This document shows positions 1 through 11,933 of a stretch of 64,000 nucleotides of DNA, one piece after another. Numbering within the stretch: the stretch's first letter is position 1; every line of letters begins with the position of its first letter. This stretch comes from Oscarella lobularis (Eukaryota > Porifera > Homoscleromorpha > Homosclerophorida > Oscarellidae). A program made the position numbers and the translations under genes. The stretch lies in NCBI RefSeq assembly GCF_947507565.1, contig NC_089183.1:2542001-2606000 (forward strand), read 5' to 3'. Under the pieces are notes generated by a model. It saw only the letters and a list, made by a program, of their open reading frames with translations, did no database searches and was not told the origin of the DNA.

Positions 1-2880
1 CGCCCAAATGATCGTAACTTAGAGCTTCCGGCGATTGTGCGGTGGAAGCATCGGTAGCACGACTTGTTTCATTTTTTGAATAAGAGATAACGTTGTAGAA
101 GCCTTTTCTTTTCCCTTCGGCATCAGTTTCGCCCAAATGATCATAATTCAGAGCCTGTGGAGCCTGTGCACTAGCGGAACGACTTGTCTGTTCGGTTGGA
201 TGATGAAGAACGTTGTAGACGCCTTTTCTCCTCGATTTGGGATCATCAGCGTCGCCCAAGCGATCATAGTTCAGAGCTTTCGCGGTCTGTGCACTGGTGA
301 AACGACTTGCCTGTTCAGTTGGGTGACGAAGAACGTCGTAGTCATCTTTAACGACTTCGTATTCAGCGACATGTAATGAACTTTTGGAGACTTCTTTTCC
401 TGGTCTCATACGTGTTGGAATTCCGTATGTTGCATTTGGCTGCATCTCTAAATCCTCTTGACTTGAATTCGTTTCTTTACCAGAGCAACATTTGTTGGCG
501 ATACAGCAAAGACGCTTAAAATAAGCACAAATCAAGAGAACAGTGACTAGTGCCACTGACACAGCGGCTGCCACTGTGATGCCAACAACGAAAAAAAGAG
601 AATAACCTAAAATAACGTTTATACAGCTGAAAACTTGAGTTCGCTCATAAATAACCTGAATTGGTATCCTGATTTAGAAACGCTGCCTGACCTCTGATGC
701 TAGGTGAGAAATACGAAGTCTGGGGTAGTGTGGCGTCGGTAGCGTTGTTAGTTGCAAGCTGGTTTTTGCAATACTTGGCGATACAGCTGTATCTAACTTT
801 TATCAGGCACGATCCAGCTTTCAAAAGTCCCAGACCGTCTATAGTCGTTCGAAACTTCTGATAATTTTTAACTGCTTTAGAGAGAGTGCTCTTTGCAAAG
901 TTAAGGCGCAGGTAAAATCCTCCTTCAATAATGAAAGCACTCTTTTCTACAATCAATACATTGTTACGCCTAAGAGCAGAAATTGTTGGTTGAATCACGA
1001 GTGAATTCATGACGAAATTGAAAACGTAGACAGAATCTGCTTTTCGGTTTGTTTGAAAGCCAGGAAAATGATCATAGGGACCGTTGCCCAGACACGATCC
1101 TATTTGGACTCCATTTTCCACCTCATACTCCAAAGCGAGAGCAGTTTCTGGAAAGTCCAGTTCGAGTGCAGTTGGTTTAGAAGATTTTAGCGTGACCGAC
1201 TTCAACAAGGGTTCACTCTTTCCATACGGACCAAAAGCGCTAATTTCAATTGCCATTGATGCGTTGGGATTCTGTAACGCTAACGGTAGAGTGACTAGAG
1301 TCGCGTTTCTGTTCCGTATCGTTGCTTCTGAGAGAACTGCCAAAGATGGTGAATTTCCTAGAACGTATTGCCATAGTTCCACTCTAACGCCGTCTAGAGG
1401 TCGGTTCGTCGTGTTAGTTGGCGTTGTTATGATTACAGAGAAGCTGCCTTGGTAGGACAGCTGAACATTGGACACGGCTTCAGGAGGACCTATTAAAAAC
1501 CGACCACAATAACAACGTCATTGCATGTAATAGATAGTGTACCATATATTTCAAATTGTTTGACGGATTTTTGTAGTATTCGTCCGGTTTGTTTGTCTCT
1601 CACGATGATGCCATACCGCCCGGCGTGTTCGTAGCGTAGAGAATCGATCATAATGTAGACAGCGAAATTTGACGTAAATTTAACAGGAAATTGGCTCTGT
1701 CGCCATTCGCCATTTGCCACAACAAAAGCTGTAGCATCAGCTCTGTCGCGATCTACATGGGGATACTTTAGTTCAAAGAAAACTCTTGCTTGAGACGGCA
1801 CATTAGGTCGCATCCCTTCTACCTGCTTTTCATCCAGTCCTAAAGAGAAACATTTGTCTAAAGCATTTGTTTAGGAAATTGCAGCGACGTAACCATGCAG
1901 GTGCATATAGAGAGATCTGCATGACTTGACCATGCAGGCGCCTGCATGGTTACGAGCTATTATATATACGCTTCCATGCACATACTGTTTATCAAAAGCT
2001 TGCATCTGTCGGTTGCGTTGCCGTTCCGGTTTGTCGCAACGCAGACAATCGTCCCAGCGTCCGCTTTTGTAACATTGCGCAACCGCAGTTCCCGCCCTCG
2101 ACCGAACGTAACACTTTCGTCCGATTGTCTAAACCAGTTAAGCGAAGGCAGAGGTACACCAGTAGCACTGCATGTAAGTAAGACGTCAGCACCCTCGTAC
2201 GTCTCCAAAATCATTGGCAAATTCTCCTGCATGCGAGGTTCGGTACTGGTGACATTGAGACGTATCGTGTCTTGCGCCTCTCGTATGTTGGCGAGTGGGC
2301 CACCGACGCATTTGTACATTCCCGCGTCGGACGGCTTGGCGTTGCGCACTATTAGCGTAGATTTCTTTTGAGATTTGTGCCAATAGATCGAGTAGCGATT
2401 GCTGGATAGTAATTGTATTTCTCTCTTGGTAGTCTCTTCCACATAATACCAGCGAACGAACAGGGAGCTACTTCGTTTGTCTTCGCCAGTAAAGATGCAC
2501 GATAGTTGTGCAGACTGAGACCAAAGCACTGTGATTTCACGTCGAATTGCTGTAAGGTTACGAGGCTCTGCGTATAGAACTTCTAGTCAAAATCAATAGG
2601 GTCTGGTATAAAGGCAATAAGCGTACCGTAAACTTCAACCTGGAATCGCGAGTTAGAGCAGGCGTAAATACCCGCGTCTTTGAGCTTCAATGTCGATATT
2701 TGCAGTTTGGTGTAACCACCATCGTTGCTAATTTTGGCTAAACTGTTATTGGCGGCGCTGTACGGCTTTCTGTCTTTCGTCCATGATTGGCTAATTTTGT
2801 GGCAGTAGATTTCAAGTCTTTGTCCCGCTGTGAACTGAAACCGTTGGAGCAACGCTATTATTAGAAAGAAAAATTGAAAG
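1..2880 (-). CDS. Ig/FN3 transmembrane receptor with repeated tyrosine-motif tail (3' end off window)
   Basis: Likely a cell-surface receptor. Exons read by eye: 2627-2880 (hydrophobic leader, Ig 1), 1986-2567 (Ig 2 and 3), 1544-1839 (Ig-like 4), 656-1489 (FN3-like, then an unassigned extracellular part) and 1-606 (membrane segment and tail); introns are 49-146 bp. Ig 2 and 3 show the C...W...DAGxYxC pattern (DAGMYKC, DAGTIVC). The Ig 1 and Ig-like 4 exons both end after E(V/I)Y at a G|GTAC donor, suggesting exon duplication. A hydrophobic stretch (FFVVGITVAAAVSVALV) is followed by basic and cysteine residues. The tail carries about 39-residue repeats with LNYDHLG, LNYDRLG and LSYDHLG (ITIM-like) and YDVL/YNVL motifs, still open at base 1. 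The ATG exon was not located. A truncated copy lies at 58.1-58.7 kb. The ligand is unknown. Confidence 0.75.
1889..1954. repeat. Short hairpin in Ig-receptor intron
   Basis: GTAACCATGCAGG near the left end is answered by CCTGCATGGTTAC at the right end, giving an inverted repeat of about 66 bp. It makes the 1840-1985 intron longer (146 bp) than its neighbours. It looks like a small foldback or MITE remnant. Confidence 0.6.
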
Positions 2881-3039
2881 CTGGGGCGGGGACATCAAGA
2901 TGAAACTGAAAACCGCACGGTTATAGAAGCCGTACTGCGAATTACGCGCGTGGGTGAACTTCGCTGCTCTTTGAACTTCGCAACACTTCTGGGAATCGAC
3001 GTAGTACAAATTATACCGCGAAATTCTTAGGCTAGACAC

Positions 3040-3105
3040 GCATTATATAGCCTCGGCCTTCGATCCCTTGGGATCAAGGCCTGCATGGGAATGAGGCTAG
3101 TATAA
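3040..3105. repeat. GAGGCTA-type interspersed repeat with hairpin
   Basis: A short palindromic stretch (GGCCTTCGATCCC / GGGATCAAGGCC) ends in GGGAATGAGGCTA. Related ends occur near 41,410 (GGGGACGAGGCTAG), 46,044 (GGGAACGAGGCTA) and 58,893 (GAGAACGAGGCTA), so this is a dispersed family and not part of a gene. Confidence 0.5.
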
Positions 3106-3109
3106 GGGC

Positions 3110-3400
3110 ATGATACGCGAGACTCTATACTGTACGAAGAGTCTAGATCATGCGATGCTGACATTGTCGCAGGTACGTGGCTATCCTTTACCTTCCGGTA
3201 ATACTGCCGTAGCGAGTATCATGCAAAGGGGCCAAAGACACTTTGCGGGAGCCGACATCTTTTACACAGGAAAGGAAACGAGCAAAGTGAATTGTTGTTG
3301 CAGCTGGAATGCGGCAATATATAGGGCAAGGTACAAACAGGAAGACCGGAACTCCTGGGCATCACGTGATTGTGGGACGAACGTTTGTGATGTGTAGGAT
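3110..3400 (+). other. Duplicated block with TATA-like core, possible promoter or exon
   Basis: This block recurs at 39,380-39,620 and 58,920-59,215. A TATATATAGGGC-like motif is present in two copies and a shorter ATATATAGGGC here. A short reading frame is partly conserved across the three copies (GADIFYTGK, then RDCGxNVCDV), but indels between copies change it. It lies just upstream of the Ig receptor on the opposite strand, so it may be a promoter or a 5' exon of an unrecognised gene. I cannot decide between these. Confidence 0.3.
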
Positions 3401-3515
3401 TTGACGAAATCGGTGTTCCTACATGCACAAACTCCAAAAAATGCATTAGATTAAGATTATGACCGGGCTCGTTTTCTCTCGGAAACGCGGAGGAAATGAT
3501 CAAAGCTCCAACACA

Positions 3516-3725
3516 TCACCTCAAAAAAATAAAAGAAGCAATATTCGTATTATCTTCGGCAATACATTGTTGCAGCGGCGACGGCTCCTTTTCCAGATTC
3601 TGGATCTGCCTGGACCATTGCTCAAGCAGAGACTGCTCATAAATAGCATGCAAATCGCCACTGCCAACGTCGCGGTCAAGCAGCACTCCTACGTTTGGCA
3701 AAACTTGGTCGCCAGCGCATCCCCG
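3516..3725 (-). other. Possible exon of unknown gene, conserved in two duplicates
   Basis: The minus strand reads LPNVGVLLD...GDLHAIYEQ...LLEQWSRQIQNLE. The duplicate at 59,808-60,068 reads the same way with the frame kept (LPSVGALLD...GDLHAIYAQ...LLEQWSRQTQNLE) and extends further. An AG acceptor-like site precedes LP in both. The right-hand part here is disrupted relative to the longer copy. No domain is recognised. It may be a helical exon or a gene fragment. Confidence 0.3.
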
Positions 3726-3913
3726 GAAAAAGGCTCACCCTATACGTAGACCATCTACGTCCAAAGCTTTTTATCTCCGCGTCGGAGGCAGGCATAAAAT
3801 GATTTACAAAAGAAAAGGCTAAGTAGAAAGCCCTTTCGGTACGGAAGAAGGAAGAGGGGGCGCGTGCGGAAGTATCGCCTAGTCGACGCGGGCGACGATG
3901 CAAATTTCAGCCG

Positions 3914-3942
3914 CACCCTTGGGCACCCTTGGGCACCCTTGG
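3914..3942. repeat. Triplicated decamer CACCCTTGGG
   Basis: CACCCTTGGG is repeated almost three times in tandem. The duplicate region near 60,261 has a single copy, so this is a local tandem expansion since the duplication. Confidence 0.8.
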
Positions 3943-4684
3943 ATCGACCACATGCATAGTACACCGTACTTGGCGCGATCGACCAAGTTGCACCCGCGGC
4001 GCATGCATCACGGAAAGCCCGAAATGGTGTAGCCGAACACTTGAAGTCCAATGCTAACTCTCTTTATTTGCGCCTGCTCGGAAAAAGGAGAGAGAGGAGT
4101 TAGTTAGGAACCCCCTTTGCGTATTCTAGAGCATCGCAGTGAGCTACAGCTAGCTGCTGTCTAGAGTACGACTGAAAGTAAATATAGGTGCAGAACTAGC
4201 TGACCATGCAGCATGCATGCAGCCCAGCCGACCATGTAGCAAATGTTTCTGATTAAATAACAGATACCTGGACGCCCGAATCGCTGCTTCCTTCGCTATA
4301 AGACAATCATGCTTTCATGCATGAAGCAGAAGCGAGAAGCGACGAAGCGATCGCGGAAGGCTAACATGCACTCGAGCTGCCTCCCGCTATCGTCAACTCC
4401 GTGTGACGACGTTCCGTTCAAGAGAGATCAAATTTGATTGTCAGTGACGCGTGGATCGATTATATCATTTCTCTTTTATCTATGATTATATAACCGAATC
4501 CTGTAGTCAAGCGTAAGGCCGAGTTCGCCGCTGGATAACCGTGCTATCAGGCGACTCGCGATCGAGAGGCCGGCCTAGCTCCGATGAAAGCGACAGAAGG
4601 CCCGACCGGCAAATTGATCGAGGTCCAGGAGACGCCGCCACTAAAAGCATTTGTTCTAGAAAGCTCCGTGACATTCTCGCGCGA
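3943..4684. other. Non-coding duplicated flank
   Basis: No gene is seen. Parts match 60,250-60,780 and 27,380-27,530, including an ATGAAGCAGAAGCGAGAAGCG stretch and the following GTGACGACGTTCCGTTCAAG segment. It is an intergenic duplicated sequence ending where the unit-0 spacer remnant begins. Confidence 0.6.
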
Positions 4685-5717
4685 TGACATTTTTAGCATG
4701 GAACTATTTTAGTCTGTAAAGTGTATGGAAGTTAGTGCAGCTGGATTTGCTTGCGTACGAGGAGTACGCCGTCACTTTACGCAATAATATGGAACTAGAA
4801 GTCCTGCACGTTTTGAGCGAGAGTACACGCAGTAGGATTCGGTCAATAATAACAGCGCTAGACGATGCTTCGTCGGTACGTATATAGTTGCGTTTCTGGC
4901 CTTGACAAAGTCATCGTCGCTCGCAAAGTAAATTTGACTTCAGGGTGACAGTGTGTCGGGTTCCTCGCGCGGGGCCTCGATCCGATGATCGAAGGTGACC
5001 GACATCTCGAAGAGACGCCGACGCTACGGTCATACTATATGACCTCTTTCGCGCCTCCACGAGTGCGAGGAAGTAACGCGTAGACGAGTAGAAAAGTGAA
5101 GCCTCATCGAAAGCGCGCGTTCGATCTCGCGAGAAGAGGAACAGCGACGTTCCACTACCGGATGGAATCGAACTTCGGGAGTCCGTCAGTGTTCCTCAGT
5201 TAGTTAGATAGTTGCATACCGTGATACGTAGCTGTGCGAGTTCGTTAGGAGGAAGACCATATTTTTGGGCTGCATGGAACAACGGGTCGCATCGAGGTAC
5301 GCTATTGCCTATGCCTACTTGCCATGGAGAAAGTTTGCGCTTGTGTAGGATGCCGCAAGCCAAGGATGGCTTAGAGGATGGCCACGGAAAGATTGCTTAG
5401 AGCTGAATGGAATCCCGGATGCACACCAGATATGTTTTGTGTCGCCTTGGCGTAATTTCATTTGCCTTACTGCAACGTTCGGTGCAGTGAAGATCGTCAA
5501 CCTTGATTCGGTGGCACACGTCTCATACGTTTCTAAAAACGAGTCACGAAACCCTACAACTGACATTAATTAATCAATCGACTAACTAACTATAAGTTGC
5601 CTTGGACAACACAACAGAGATCATTAGACGGTTTTACTCTAAACATGCACTATAATGTAATGTACGGCATGTCAACGGACATAATGCCGTAGTACGTCAC
5701 TCTTACTGCCACCATTG
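4685..5717. other. Unit 0: spacer-only remnant of the duplicated gene pair
   Basis: From TGACATTTTTAGCATGG onward this matches the intergenic spacers at 11,960-13,040, 20,131-21,210, 32,950-33,995 and 50,085-51,180. It ends in the complement of the last codons (SQWWQ and stop) of the E2/U-box gene and then breaks at 5,717. No Death-domain or U-box coding sequence remains. This is evidence of an older unit removed by deletion. Confidence 0.8.
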
Positions 5718-6050
5718 AATCATACAGTGTCAGACGAATTTGCAACTCATTTTCAATTTTGCCTTTGCATGCGCTTTCATTAGCCCCTAAAAAGTATATC
5801 TCAAACGATAAAGCTGTGTTTTTCATCCCAGTGATTCTAATGGCAAAGTTTCAAGTGCTAATCCTTTAGATTCGCATGCTTTGAGCTATTTAATTGCGTC
5901 AGGTTGCACCTATTTCACGTTCTCCGCGAACTAAGGCAAGCGTACAAATTTGCTTTCAGAGAACAGGGCCTTTCCACTATAGATAGAGAAGGAAATGTTT
6001 CCACCATATGAAATCATATACGGGTCTCACATGCACATTCCAAGATAGCG
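5718..6050 (+). promoter_or_regulatory. 5' flank of ROCO gene copy 1 (duplicated)
   Basis: This is sequence upstream of the first ATG, shared with 27,880-28,056 and 62,365-63,029. The conserved stretch with CACGTTCTCCGCGAACTAAGGCAAGCG lies about 130 bp before the ATG in each copy and probably holds the promoter and 5' UTR. No clear TATA box was identified. Confidence 0.4.
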
Positions 6051-9000
6051 ATGAGTACCTCGGTTCAGCCTCTTAGTGCTCTTAGACGCGGAGAGAACGT
6101 ACGATGCAAAAATTTCGTTTACACAATACGAACTGTCGGCCAGATGAAACGCGAACATCGGTAAGTCAGTGCTGAGTATAATTCCGACGCGAAATACGCA
6201 GTTCGAAGGCTTAACGCAGTTCTTTTTTCTTAGGTGGCATTGTGCAGATCGCTCTAACGATGAAGATGCAGTCCTTTGTGTAGAGGGCGATTATGAGGCT
6301 GTTTTAGAAAGTGATAGCCTACCGTTCGCTGTTTCGAGCCTGACTGAAGTATCGGCCATAAGTATTGATTGTGCCGCTGCACGAAATATTTCACTAGCAA
6401 GTATGAGGGGAATTACAAGAGCTCAAATAGGTCGAATGCAGACGTCCGGTCAGTGCTACTCTCTACCGACTCTGCCTTCGTGTCTCAAAGAATTATGTGT
6501 GACCAACGTTAGCGTATACAACATTTTAACGGCAGTAGAGAGGCAAAAAGGACTACGCTCTCTAACGATCATAAAACCCATACACGATAAGTGCACCGCG
6601 TTTCAGCTTGAGAGTCTGCCTCCAGAGATTTGGTCGAAACTAAAGAACCTAGAGAAACTCACTATGACTTCGTCTGGATTGAAAATATTTTCCAAAATCT
6701 TTGCAGAAATGACAGCTCTAAAAAAGCTTCATTTGAGTGAAAACAGTGAATTAAAAAGTCTTCCTGCAGTTATGGGGACGAAACTACAGAACCTGGAAGA
6801 ACTCAACTTGTGCGGGTGTGGTCTAAAACAGCTTCCAATTAGTTTTAGTAACGTAACTGAACTAAAGATACTTGATTTGAGTAATAACAGTGAATTGAAA
6901 AGTCTTCCTGAAGATATTGGGTTGACACTACGGTGCCTAGAAGAACTCAACTTGCGGGAGTGTGATCTACAACGACTTCCAAATAGTATCAGTAACTTAA
7001 CTGCACTGAAAAAGCTAAATTTGGAAAAAAACCAAAAACTGAAAAGTCTTCCTGAAGATATAGGGTCAAAACTATCAAACCTGGAAGTACTCAAGTTGTG
7101 GGAGTGTCGTCTACAAGAACTTCCACCTAGTTTCAGTGAACTAAAGGCACTGACAACACTTGACTTTGGCGGAAACAATAAATTGCAATGTCTTCCCGAA
7201 GATATAGGGTCAAAAATACCGAACCTGAAAGAACTCAGGTTGTGGGGGTGTGGTCTACAACACTTTACCCTTCTTAGTGTCAGTACGTCACTGACAATAC
7301 TTGATTTGGGTGGAAACAATGAACTGAAAAGTCTTCCTGAAGATATAGGGTCAAAAATACCGAACCTGGAAGAACTCAGGTTCTGGAAGTGTTGTCTAGA
7401 ACAACTTCCAACTAGTTTCAGTAAACTAACAGCCTTGAAAATTCTTGATTTGGGTGGAAACAAGAAATTGATACGTCTACCTGAAGATATAGGGTATAAA
7501 CTACCAAACCTGGAAGAAGTCAGGTTGTGGCAGTGTGGTCTACAACAACTTCCACCTAGTTTCAGTAACCTAACGGCACTGAGAATACTTGATTTGGGTG
7601 GAAACTATGAACTTAAATGTCTTCCTGAAGATATAGGGTCAAAACTACTAAACCTGGAAGAACTCAGGTTGTGGAAGTGTGGTCTACAACAATTTCCAAT
7701 TAGTTGCAGTAAACTAACAAAACTGAAAATACTTGATTTGGGTGGAAACAATAAATTGAAACGTCTTCCTGAAGATATAGGGTCAAAACTACCGAATTTG
7801 GAAGAACTCAAGTTGTGGGAGTGTGGTCTACAACAACTTCCACTTAGTTTTGGCCTACCTGCACTGAAAATACTTTATTTAGATAGAAATTTTAAATTGA
7901 AAAGTCTTCCTGAAGATATTGGATTGGAACTACTAAACCTGGAAGAACTCAGATTGGACCATTGTGCTCTACAGCAACTTCCAAGTAGTTTCAGTAACTT
8001 AACTGCACTGAAACGGCTACATTTGGGTGGAAACAGTGAATTGAATAGTCTTCCTGAAGATATGGCGACAAAACTAAAGAGTTTGGAAGAACTCAGCTTG
8101 TGGGAGTGTGGTCTACAGAAACTTCCAATTAGTTTCGGTAACCTAACTGCACTGAAAGTACTTCATTTGGGAAAAAACACTATATTGAAAAGTCTTCCAG
8201 AAGATATAGGGACAAACCTACAGAAACTGGAAGAACTCCAATTAAGGGGATGTGGTTTACAACAACTTCCAATTAGTTTGAGTAACCTAACTGCCCTGAA
8301 GAAGCTTGATTTGCGTGGAAACAGTAAATTGAAATATCTTCCTAAAGATATAGGGTCGAGACTACAGAACCTGGAAGAACTCAACTTGTCGGGGTGTGAT
8401 CTACAACAGTTTCCAATTAGTTTGAGTAATCTAACTGCACTGAAGAAGCTTGATTTGGATGGAAACAGTAAATTGAAAAGTCTTCCTGAAGATATAGGGA
8501 AGAAACTAAAGAACCTGGAAGAGCTCAGCTTGCGGGAGTGTGGTCTAAAACAACTTCCAATTAGTTTGAGTAACGTAACTGCACTAAAGATACTTAATTT
8601 GGGTGGAAACAGTAAATTGAAAAGTCTTCCTGAAGATATTGGAAAGAAACTAAAGAACCTGGAAGAACTCAACTTGTGGGGGTGTGGTTTACAACAACTT
8701 CCAATTAGTTTGAGTAACGTAACTGCACTGAAGAAGCTTAATTTGGGTGGAAACAGTGAATTGAATAGTCTTCCTGAAGATATAGGGAAGAAACTAAAGA
8801 ACCTGGAAGAACTCAACTTGTGGGGGTGTGGTTTACAACAACTTCCAATTAGTTTGAGTAACGTAACCGCACTGAAGAAGCTTAATTTGGGTGGAAACAG
8901 TGAATTGAATAGTCTTCCTGAAGATATTTTTTTGGAACTACAGAACCTGAAATTACTCAACTTGTGGAAGTGTGGTCTACAACAACTTCCAATGAGTATC

Positions 9001-11933
9001 AGTAACCTAACGGCACTGAAAATACTTGATTTGGGTGAAAACAATGAATTGAAACGTCTTCCTGAAGATATGTTGCAGAACCTAAAGAACCTATATGAAC
9101 TCAATTTGAGGGATTGCGGTCTAGAAGAATTGCCAGTGAAGTTGGGATTTCTCAAAACACTGAATGTGACTAATTGCTCACTGAGACGTTTACCTTCATC
9201 AATTGGACGATTAAAGAATCTTTATTGCTTAGGCAATCCTATAACGTTTCCACCGATTGGGGTTTGGCAGCAAGGATTAGCTTCAATTAGAGCTTATTTT
9301 TCCTCCGAAGTACTAACCTCGTCAAGACGAGTAAAGATTGTTGTTTTGGGTGAGAGTTGTTCAGGGAAAACAAGCCTACTTCAAAGTATGCTTCGCAACG
9401 CGTCATTTTGCACGTGTCTCGAAGACAGGACGATAGGTGTGGAAGAATATGAGTTGTCATTGGTTAACAAACGTGCCAAAATTATTGAATGCGGTGGGCA
9501 GAGGTGCTATCTATTAACTAATCAATTGTTCGTCAGCGAGAATGGCTTGGTAGTCATTGTAGTCGATGTTCAGCGTTATGAACTGACGGAAGAAAGCTTC
9601 TATGAGCATATAGGAAAGTATCTACAAGTTGTCTACGAGCGAAATGAGAATTGCTATGTCGTTTGCGTCTTTACAAAAGTGGATCTCTTGCCTAACGCTT
9701 GGAATCCGAAACTGTATCAAGAGGAGTTCAAACTCCAAATGAAAAAATTCAGAGAACATCGAAAAGCGGTTGTAAAAGAAAATCATATGTGGGATGAAGA
9801 GAAAGCTGCGTTCATTAGAAGACAGAATGTACGCGTTGAAAATAGACTTGTCTTTACTTCAGCAAAAGACGTGGAAACGACTGCAAAGTTTACAGATTTT
9901 ATCGATAAACTGACTGACAACGAGAAGCTCTTTCCAAGTGCTGGTGACATTGTTCCCGAAACTTGGTACAATTTTGAGGAAAGAGTTGAACGAGAATGCA
10001 GGCTCTCTCAGAATAGTCTGTCTGCTTTGAAAGTGGATTTTTTAAACAAATTGGGTCCCCAATTTAGTTTGTCTAATGATGAAGTTCTGATCGTGCTAAG
10101 GTACTACCATCAAGTTGGCACTTTATTGTATTTTCATCAATCTCGCTTGGCTGATGTTGTTTTTGGATCGAGCAAAAAAATTGTCGATGCGCTGAAGCAA
10201 ATTTTTCGTCACAACTACGACGTATTACTATATGAAAGTGGAACAACAGAAATTAGCCCCGAACGGTTTGTAAAAGATAAAAACGAGCTATCCACTAACG
10301 CAACTCTGTCAATTCCATTGCTGAAAGCTCTGTTACGTGGTCAAGAGTTTGACGCGGAAAGCATCAGCATTTTTGTTAAAATGCTGTTATCATTCGATTT
10401 CGCCTACGTAAAAGGCGAACAGGGATTGCCCAAAGAGCACGGTGATCATGAATCGTACGACATTGTTGATCATTTGGGGAGAACCGACGTTTGTCTCTTA
10501 GTGCCTTGGCTACTTAGCCAAGACTGCCCTTCTGATGCAATGGAAAGCTTTCCCGCAGATTGCCCTACAAATTGTATTGAGGTGCAGCTTTCGTATTCGT
10601 TTGCTTTCGCTCTTCCTCTGGGAATATTTCAACAATTTTCAGCTCGATGTCACCAAATCAGCCCAATAATCCGTCATTGGAATAACGGATTTACGCTGTC
10701 GTATGGTCCAGTTAAGGCTAAATTTACGTGCAAAGAACTTGCGACTAACGCATCAATCCTTTGCAAAGGCCGCACGCCAAAATCACGCAATGCATTAGAT
10801 CGACTGTTTCACGTGTTCTGGAGATGCATTGTTCAGCTGCAAACGCTATTGAAAACATTTCCTGGGAGTTTATATAGCATTTTTTTTAACCATTCTAACG
10901 GCGACAGTAAAATGAAGGAGCAACGGGTCCAAGTATCATCAAAAGATTGGCACCTAAGAACCCTTGCAGCCGCCAAACCTAGAGAACTTCAGGCGTGCAC
11001 CAAGAGTATTACACGAGGTACTGTATAAACAGATCATTGAGCTAAACATTAATTAATTTTCTCTACAGTTCTTAAGTCATATCAGCGACTACTGGATGAA
11101 ATATTTCCGAATGCCTATGGAAGTCCTGTTACATTAGAAGATGCGAAATCGGTTGCAAGGGAAGTGAGTCGATGTTGCTCTACAAGGAGGCAAATCAGGA
11201 ACCTTGCTATTACCCTCGACCTCAGTTGTCCTAACCTGGAAGCAGACGAAGTCGACGCAAACCAAGTGCATCAAATCATAAAAAAATGGTTGGAGCAGTC
11301 AGGAGAAAACGCTGTTGTTGCTGTTCTTACTGACGCTTTGCAAGACTGTGATTTAGGCGAAGTAATTAGCCGCTGTTTTGACGAGTTGGAGGAGGACAGT
11401 GTAAACAAAGCACCTAACGCGTCAGTGTCTTCTCACGATGGTAAGTCTAAACAGTTGAGGATACTAACAATGCCGGTCACGTTTACGAGAATTTAGGGCA
11501 ATGCCAAGCGAAGAGTGCGGAGGCGGCAGTAACGGATCAAACGCGGAAACGCATGGGATTGGGTTATACACCACCTAGTCCAGAAAGAGAAAAACTGGAA
11601 GAGAAAGGGGAGGAATCAGGAGAAAAAAGGTCTTGCCTTCCTCCCTCAAGTACTTGTCTCTACAGGGAAGGCCTGCATTTGAAGGAAGCTATTGCATTAG
11701 TTGGAAATAACAGTTGGAGAGAGATTGGCAGCTATCTTGGATTTAGAGAGTATCAACTGTCAGACATTCCGCTTGAGTACAATAAACAAAGTACAAAACT
11801 GATGTACATAATTGAAAAGTGGTGTGCAGAAAAAGGCAGAATGGCCACTTTGGGTACACTGTTGGAAGCCTGCGAAGGCGCCAACGTGTCCCGCAATGAT
11901 ATTGAAATGGAATATTCTGAGCGAATGACTTGA
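6051..11933 (+). CDS. LRR-Roc-COR protein with two Death domains, copy 1 (intact)
   Basis: ROCO-family protein of about 1,900 residues, probably a cytosolic sensor. Exons: 6051-6160, 6234-11017, 11069-11440 and 11497-11933. The last intron has a GTAAGT donor and an ATACTAAC branch site. Order: leader (1-210); LRR array (about 211-1042) of 16 modules of about 48 residues, each holding two LRRs (consensus SLPEDIGxKLxNLEEL); Roc with P-loop GESCSGKTS (about 1075), G3-like ECGGQ where Asp is usual, and FTKVDL; COR (about 1220-1600); Death domain 1 (about 1660-1740, KKWLEQSGENA) in exon 3; Death domain 2 (about 1810-1898, IALVGNNSWREIGSYL) in exon 4. There is no kinase domain, unlike LRRK proteins. 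Roc-COR dimerisation and Death-domain adaptor binding are known family roles; immune sensing is inferred. The E2/U-box gene converges on its 3' end. Confidence 0.88.
8632..8919 (+). repeat. Near-identical 144-bp LRR modules
   Basis: Two adjacent 144-bp coding units (modules 14 and 15 of copy 1) differ by about one base (ACTGCACTG versus ACCGCACTG). They encode the same 48 residues. This shows very recent tandem duplication within the LRR array. Confidence 0.9.

Noticed and set aside
6757..9060. Regular repeat array that could look like a CRISPR
   Set aside because: The units are contiguous coding LRR modules of 144 bp without spacers.
6729..9155. Long minus-strand open frames within the LRR array (244, 68 and 330 codons)
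   Set aside because: They are antisense of the 144-bp LRR modules; the repeat keeps any frame open. No independent protein signal.
11164..11496. Separate small Death-domain gene
   Set aside because: It is exon 3 of the ROCO gene, joined by a 51-bp intron upstream and a 56-bp intron downstream.
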